From: Thereva unica
Lineage: Eukaryota > Arthropoda > Insecta > Diptera > Therevidae
DNA: 64,000 bases
Assembly (NCBI GenBank): GCA_949987705.1
Contig: OX465285.1
Location: 868,001 to 932,000, forward strand
Direction: 5' to 3'
Both the position numbers and the translations under genes were made by a program. Shown here piece after piece: positions 42,501 to 51,500 of this stretch. The notes under the pieces were generated by a model. The model was not told the origin of the DNA. It made no database searches and saw only the letters and a list, made by a program, of their open reading frames with translations. Numbering within the stretch: position 1 is the first letter of the stretch; every line of letters begins with the position of its first letter.

Positions 42501-45500
42501 TTCTGTATAGCACTAAATAGTTTTATTCTTTTCACATTTAATTGTTGTTGATTTTTATTTATTTCTCTTCAATCTCTCAAACTCTTTATCAAGTAAATCT
42601 TCACTAAATACTACTATTTCTTAAACTTAATACCAAAATGGGGAACTATGCACGTTTTGCTTTTACATCTCTCGGCATGAAAATCAGAAATTTTAGTTTT
42701 TAATCTACTTCACTATCGTTCTTTTATCAAAAAATTTCCCGCCTATCTTTTTGGTTTCACCTTAAAGTTAAAACTCTTATTTCAAGCAGTCAATTGATAC
42801 GGGATTAAATTTGGGCCAATTGCCAATAGCCAGAAGACGAAGCTCCTTGGTGAGAGTTTTATCCTCTTATAGTTTTTTTTGTTATCTTTAAACCAAGAAA
42901 TAAAAATATACTAAATCATAGCTTAGCTTAAGCTTAAATTAAATTAAAAAAAAAAGTAAATAAATAAATCCCACTTAAAATTACATTTCATAAATAAATA
43001 AATCCCACATTTTTGTTATTTGTTGCTTTTTTTTTGTTTTAAACACGCTTTTTTATCGAGCTGTGTTTTTTGCAGTTTAAAATTATGTTTAGAACATTTA
43101 TGTTTTTTTATTATTAAGAAAATATTTAAAAATTTAAATATTAATTTTAGGATACAGAAAATGGTGATTTAGAAGGAGTTACAACTCCAGGTGGAAGCAG
43201 GAAAAATCATGAAAAGTCTTTCCTTGCTAGAATCTGGGGTAATTTTGATACCAAGTAAGATTTTGCTTATATTTTAATCAATTATAATAACAATTATTAA
43301 TGTTTTTTTATATGTAATTTTTAGATATATGAAACCTTTATTAACGCACTCAAGACCAACTCTACTCGAAACCCTTCCAGTGTGTTGTAATCCAATTGCT
43401 AGGTTACTTACAACAACAGAGCAGTTAACACAGGTAAGATAATTTTATTATGCTACCCTAATTCATTGCAATATTTATTATTATTGTTGAAAATGATGTC
43501 GAAGCAAGGAACGCATGATTTATTTTAGTTTTATTGCGGTATTCTATTTCAAACTTGATCATAGTGGTCTTTTAGATATAGTATGTAATTTTCGCCAAAA
43601 AAGTTTCTCTTTATCTTAAGTTAGGTTACATTGAAATGGCTGCTCCCCCACTAGGGAGCCCACTTAGGCACAGAAGTGGGCCCATTGCGATGCCATTCTA
43701 GCATTACGACAAAATTCTGGCCATTTCAAGCCATTTGGAGCTTTTAATAAAGCGACAGCGGTCAGGAACACCAGTGTTTTGCAGCTCACTCAATCCATCA
43801 AGGTAAGGTAAGCCGAGGAAGATCCCTCTTTTCCTCGCGAGGGCCGAACATGTACAGAGAAGGAAGACAGTTTCTTCCTCATCTTCATTACCACAACTTC
43901 TGCCTAAGTCGCTGTGGGAAAGTTCCAATCTTTCGGCGTAAGGCCAAAGGGACAGTGGCCCTTTCCTACATGGCTTATTTCTTTTTTGTTCATCTGAACA
44001 AGAGATTTCGAACCCTTCGCGTCCAAAGTCGGCCATATTGTGTGAAGAGTACGGCACATTGATGCTGTGGTTCATCTCAACCCGGCTCGAGCTAAGCTGA
44101 TATTCCTAACAGCCAATTTATAGGTGGCTAAGGGCATTACCATCTGGGTTAAATGGGTTGTTCTTTCCAATTCGGTTCTCTGTCTAGCAAACTCATCTAC
44201 CCTGCAGTTTGCCCTAATTCTCCTGTGTCCGGGAATCCAACACAGGTTACATTAAACTGAGTGGCAGTCTCAAACAGAAACCTGCGGCGGTTCATAATAG
44301 TCGTGGATGCTGTAGCGGTAGAATTAAGAGCCTTGAGGGGCGCCTGCCTATCCGATAGAATACACATATTCTTATGCGATATATTATTTATCTTCAGCCA
44401 TTCGAGAGCCTCCCAGATCGCAGTGACTTCCGCCTGGAAGACGCTGTAATGGTCAGTAGACGAAGAGAGGTATCTATATTCAATCTCTTTATCTGAAGTA
44501 AAATTAAAGAGATTTTATCATGCATATTGTTATCATATCCCAGTGATTCGAATTCGGAGGCTACCCTTCTTCGATGGCTTTACAGCCCAATTCGAGCCTT
44601 GGCCTCCATTACCTTGTTCCTTCAGACGTCTCTCTGCTCCGCAGCTTGTCTCCAGTTTCTTGTTTTGAGCATCGGCCTTAACATAGTCTTTCTTCTTGAC
44701 CGTGGTTAGCCAAATAGCAGAGATTAAATTAGCTTTAGTGCCAGTCCATCGCCCACCTTGCATTTGCCATTGTCATTTTTGTCTTCTAGGGGATGTCCAG
44801 CATTGTCGCATACATTTGTTCCCTGTCGATGCTGTTGTATGCTTGTTTAAAGTCGATGAAAAATTGATACACATCGATGTTGTATTCCCAGCATTTTGGG
44901 AGGATTTGCCTTATAGAAAAAGGTTGATCCATTGTTGATCTATTGCTTCTGAATCCAGCTTGGTATTAACTTATTGCCTCTATAGTTTCCACAGTTGAAT
45001 TTATCTCTTTTCTTGTGTATTGGGCAGATAATGTTTTGCTCCCAATCTTCAGGCATTTTTTAGTTCCTCCATATGCAGCATAGTAATTCATGTATAGCTG
45101 CTGAGAGCGATTCGCTTCCCTGTTTGATCAACTCTGCTGGGATGCTATCAATTCCTGGAGATTTGTCGTTTCTTAAGGATTGTATGGCACTCTGTAATTC
45201 TTCCAGGGTTGATACATTTGTTTCTCTGGTGTCATCGTTATGCTGTAGACGGGCATCTGGTACATGTCTGGTGTTTTCATTTGCGTTCAGCAGCTCGCTA
45301 AAAAATTCCTTCACCGTTTCTTTACATCTTCGCTGCCTGTGACTATACTGCCTTCCTTTGTTCTACATATATCGGAGGAGGGTTTGAAGCCTTTCTTGAA
45401 GAAGCTTACTTCCTTGTATGCTTCCGTGTTTTGTTTTGCGCAAAGTTTTCCTCTGCCCTCAGGATGTAATTGTTGAGGCTATCCTAACCTATTCTCATTT

Positions 45501-48500
45501 CAGTTCCGCATTTATGTGGGTGTTCTTCCCAATCATGTTATATAATAACTTATTTCTCTCATTACGTAGAGAACATACATTTTTATCTAGCCTAGATTCC
45601 GATAGTTTATTTCTTCATTGCTTTTCCTCATTTATTTATAAATCCTCTACTTGTAAGATACTGAGAAACTTTTTCGGCGCCCTTTAAACACTACGAATAT
45701 TACTAAAAATAAATCCTGCGTTTTTTGTGTAAGTGCATCTTTTAAAAGCAAACATGAGCCATCTTTCACTTGTCATTGAAAGCCTCATTTCAAATTGGGT
45801 TAACAATTTTTTTTATATTTCATTAACTAATAATGATTAGTATTCCTAAAACTATTTTGTAGTAATTATTTTTACTCTAGTAAAACAAATAAATTCTCGT
45901 AAACAATTAACAAAAATTTATTCAATAATAAATAATATATCAACAAAAAACAAATAATTACAAAATACACAGGATGGTGGAACAAGACGATCAGACTCGG
46001 ATTCTGATTTATGTCTTGATGATGAAGATTATCGTAATAGTGGAAATGGCGGTGTTGGATCCGATCCGCGTAGAAATTCAATAAATCGTGTAAGTATACG
46101 AATTGTATCCGACGATCGAAATAATTTTTATGCTAGCTATAAAAATCGTGATTGATGATTAAAACCAAAAACATATATATAACAAAAAAACAACGAAACT
46201 AATATTAATACGAGTAATAATAATATAGTTGCAAGACATGATTACTAATACAGAAATATCGATCCCTTTTGCATTATTTTGGATATGGGGGTTGATTTTT
46301 TTTAGTAAAATTTAACTTCAATGAAGATTTTAAATTAAAAATCGAGTTTTACACAAAAAGTTTTTATTACTAATATAATAATATTGACAATAGAAAAATC
46401 GTAGATTAGAAAAATTTTAAAATGAAAACAGTTTGAAAGGATTATTCGGGCAATTTTACACAATTTTAAGTAATAAGATTTTTCTAGAACTCGAGTTTGT
46501 ATAGATGAATTTAATAATGATAATGAAAAATAAATAGTTTCATTTTCAAATTATAAAAAATAGATAGTTTCACATTTTTAGTATTTACTACTTATAAATT
46601 ACTACTACTACTTGTAAGAAAAACAGTTTATCTGCACTATAATTTACAGTCTTGACTCTAATTTAACAGTGGTAGATCTGAGTGTCTAAAATCTGAAACA
46701 AAGATCGTCTTTTAAGGGGTCGTCCATAACTTACGTGAGGTGATTTTTGCGATTGCGGTGGACACACAACTACCAAAACGTGAGCACTCACCCAACAAGC
46801 ACTTCATTACGCTAAAACTCGGCGTGTGCCTTCTTGTAGTTCTAAATTCTAATGGCCTTTTCGCGGTTCAGTGCTACTTGGCTCGTACTCTGCAGCACTC
46901 GACGAGTCGTGCGTTTGGCTAGTCGTTGGAGGCTAAACAATCGAGTAAATTTTTTGTGAAGGATTTACCCATATCTTTAAGGCCCCAATTTACACATAGT
47001 TCGACGGCAGGCCGTGACCTGAAAGTTTTCGCCTTGAGGTCAAGTATTACTATACGCTGACCGGCCGCCAATTGTATGGCCTGAAGTTCAAGAATGCCTA
47101 CAGTTCAAGAAAGCTGACAAAACACGCATTTATCGTCAGTTCGGGCCTGAAGATCTGAACTTCTATTCACTCTAGAGCCGTGAATTGACGGCAAGTATTC
47201 ACGCCGTATCCACTCGTAACGGAGCAAAGGCGCGAGCTAAGCGTGAAAACCATCCACACTCGCGTTCGCGCTTGTTTGTGGGTGTTCACGGCGTGACGCT
47301 GGAGCCATCTTGAAGCTTTCGTTGAGGCCATGAACATTATTGAATTAATAACCTGCTATGCTAAGCAGTCGTTTTCGCCTGTGTGTCTGTAGGGAATCAT
47401 GATTTCATCTGCATGCCACGGCCTGTCAGGCGGATACCTGAAGTATTATCCCTCAGTTAGACTGGGTCAAGCATAGTCGTGCCGGTCGACCTGATCTGAC
47501 AGGCCACTGCCTACCGGCGGCCTGTAAGTGAATGGGGGTCTTTAGTGGAGAAACAGGTTTTACTTAATTTAACCCAGTTTTCTTGCCATTTTCACTGTTT
47601 CTTTAAAAACAATAATTACGTGATATTTGCCGAGACCCCCCTCTCCCCACGTGAGATTTGGTGAGAATCGGCTCGACCCCTCCCCCCCTAAACACTTCAC
47701 GTAATTTATGGACGACCCCTAAGATGATTGATATTCAATTAACTGTCCGGGGTCCCTCTTAACATTCGCTGTATTGCAAAAAAATATAAGACCAAATGTT
47801 TTATGAAGTGAAATTACACCAAATTAGATCTCATCATTTCCCTTGATTATTGCGACAAAAAAAACTAAATCTAACCTAAATATAAGTTTATCATCTAAAA
47901 AAAAAATATTTCATTCAACTAATATTATTTTAATTATCGCGCTTTAAAATATTAAATCTACGAATTCATAAATAATATTTCTAAGTACATACATAGTTAC
48001 ATAATGAGACTTTTTTATTTTTCCATTTAGGATGTGCCAAATATTCTCCGATAGATATCCTGTTAGCAACATAGTTATGGATACTATATATTCATACATA
48101 TATATAACTTTAATGTTGATGTTTTTATGTATAGTATATATCTATATTTTCTTAATAATACTGTAAATATGGTGATAATTTAATTTATTTTTAACAATCT
48201 TCTCTTTTACACAAGCTCTCAGCCTTAACCCTTTACCATTCACAAGTTATTCGAAGCAATTTTTTAATTTATGCTTATTCTGGTCATCGTTTTATTACTA
48301 ATATTATTTTATTACAACATAATTACTAATATTACTTACTACTACTAAAAAATCTGTTATTTAATGATCTTTTCAAAAAGTGTTGGCTTTGCTAGTTAAT
48401 AATTCATGATATTTTTTCAGTGTTAATAGTTTATAAGATTGCTCACGTAGGACAGAGGAAAATGAATCAATTGTTTTTACTTAGCCAGACATTGCTCTTT

Positions 48501-51500
48501 ACAATATATTTCTTATGCAACATGTTGTTTGTTCACATTTGTGTATCAATGTTTCAAATGTCCAATTAATTAATATTATAGAACCTTCTACTCCAAAGAT
48601 CCGAAAAACAAAGGGTTGATAGACATATAATATCTAGAGAGTGGGAATTTGCATTGATTTTGTTAAAATGTATTTCCTATAGGACGTTTTTATTTTTGTT
48701 TTATGCGGCATTATCATCAATAGCTAAATAGCCTGTTACTGGCTTTTGCTTCCTGCAACATCCTCCTCCAGAACTGTCGGTCCCTGGCTTGAAGTCTTCA
48801 ACTTCTAGATACCTATGGTTCGATTTTCATCAGTATCAGTATTCTTCCACTTCTGGCAAAACTCCTTGAAAAGTTCAAATAATTACGTATTGTGAGCGTC
48901 TCAAACTTATAAATATAAATAAGGCAATTTGACTTTCGTAAATGTCTCAGCCTTCAATCACGTCCTGCTTCTGCGAAACCAGGCCTTCTACACGCTGGGG
49001 TCCCCCAAGGCTCCATTCTTGGGCCTCTTCTACTCAGTACTCTTACTAACGATATTCTAAGATTCATATGTATGCAGACGATGTGCAGCTTTATTTCCCT
49101 GACCCAAGAGATGAAATAGATAGTTTGCTGTTGCCTAGCCTCATATATCCTACTGGTCGACATTAAATTTGCTGCAGCTAAATCTTTCGAGATCCCAGTG
49201 CATTTTTATCTTTCTCACTCTGCTACTGTTCGTCCTGGCATTTCTGTTATTCTGTTAAATTCAGTTCCTCTTATTAGCGGTTATAAAGCAAGAAATCTTA
49301 GTGTAGTACTGATTAGCAGCATGACCTGCTGCGATCACATTAGTTTCATTGTTAGTAAAACCTACGGACTCCTGTCTAAACTTCGTTATCATTTTGGCTT
49401 GTTGAAAAGGGCTATGCGTATGAATTTGTTTATAGCGTTACTATTACCTCGTCTAATGCGTGGCCTTTCCATCTATCCCTCTCTTCTTCATGCACCCATA
49501 AACTTGAAGTAGCGTTTAACGATAGTGTACGCCGTTTTGGCCACACTTCATCCTACTCGAACTCCGTTTTGGGTTGCTCTCTAAACGCTCGATTACATTG
49601 AGCGAGTTTACAAGCTACTAGACAGAGAATTCATAAGTTGCTAATAAACTAGCCCAGCGTCATCATGTTCCCTAGCTAACTAGAAGATTGTAAATAATCT
49701 GCCGAGAGAGTTGAAAGTCGAGTTACTTTTTACTCGCTACTCTCTGGCGTGTGGACTTGTTAGATAGTAAACTGGAAGTGTTTCATCATAGTTGTTAGTG
49801 AACTAGCTGCAAGTATCTTATTATTTGGTTTCATTGACTACAAAATGACGGAATTAGTTGGCGCTAGTGAGTTAGCTACTGAGCGATTGGAAAATTAGTT
49901 GACTCGCCGGCTAGTAGCTTGTAAACTCGCTCAATGTAATCGAGCCTTAAGTAACTATCGTGAGTATGGGCTTCTGCGACTGTTTCAGTGATTAATGTTC
50001 TCAAATATATCTGCATTAGTGAACCCAAACGTTTTCAGAAGGTTGACCATAAACTATGTCTTCAACTCCGTTGTGAGTGATCATCAGGAACTCCACAGGC
50101 TATTATTGGCCTTGACTTCCTCTTCCTCCAGCGTTTTCCTCCATGTTTGTCGATGTTTGGCCGGTCTTGCCCAATTGTCTTATGTCTTCTTCGACGTTGT
50201 CCGTACATCTTTTCTTAGGACGACCTGGTCTACGTTTTTCTATCGCTACTTTCGCCAGTGCTATCTGTGTCAGGTTTTATTCTGTAGCTCATTTGCCTTT
50301 CTTTGACTTTACAGGATTCGCAACTTATGTTTTTTAATTATTGGTTCGTGCAACTAGATTATCTTTGGTTATAAATCTTAAATGTTTATCAAATCCCAAT
50401 TGTATAGGTATTTTAGAAAGAAAAAAACAAAGAAATATCAAATGAGAGGCTATTCTCAGCAAAGTATTATGTTTAGTTAGTCTCAGAAATACTTGGCAGG
50501 CAATAGCGAATTAGGAGTTAACATTTAGAATCTGAATCAGCTACAAGTTTATCTCTAGAATCATTTTCTATCTCTTAACAATAAACTATATTTCCAATCC
50601 AATTGTAAATATATATTGAAACTATTTATTTTTCCATTATTATTTCAACAAACTTACAAAATATTTAAAAAACAAATTCACTGCCCAATTAAATATTTAA
50701 AAAAAACAAAACCCTTTCAACAATACAACAAAATAAAAATTGAATTTAAAAAAACTTCTTGCTCAATAAAAATTTTTTTAATCGGTTACAAAAAAGGACC
50801 AAGATCAAAAATATTTTCTAATTCCTTTCCTTTGTGTTATTTTGCATGCTGGCATTTATAATTTTTGAAATGAAAAACTAAAAATACTTGGATTTTATAA
50901 AATTATAAATTTCGATATTTAAATTAACAAATATAAAAAAACAAAAAACTGCGAAAAAATATTATTAATAAAATTTTGTTATTTCCATATTTTACAAAAA
51001 AAAAAAAACAAAAAATCAATATCAAATTTAATAAAAAACAAAATATTAATTATTATTTTTTTTAATTGAAATTTATTTATAACTTTTATATTAAAATAAA
51101 TACTAACACTACCAAAGACCAACAATGTTTTACAAGAGGCTAATCAAATAATAGCAGATATTAATGTTGTTACTAACAATTTTATGTGAAAGGTGCTTCT
51201 TAATTGGTTCTATCAATTATGTTTTAATTGCTTTGTGCGTGTTTGTTCTATGTTGAAGAGTAATCTTACTTATACTCTTAATTTTGTCTTCTAAATTAAA
51301 ATTAAAAACACTAAAAAAAATATAACAACAAAAAAAAATAAATAAAAACTTCCTATTTTTTATGTAACTATCGCTCGATTTTATTTGAGTTTTAATTATA
51401 GTTATATATTATATGTATGTGTGTAAAGTTTAAAATAAAACTTATTATTTTATTTTATTTTTTTTATTAAAATTATAAATTCGTGATATTTGAAAATGTA

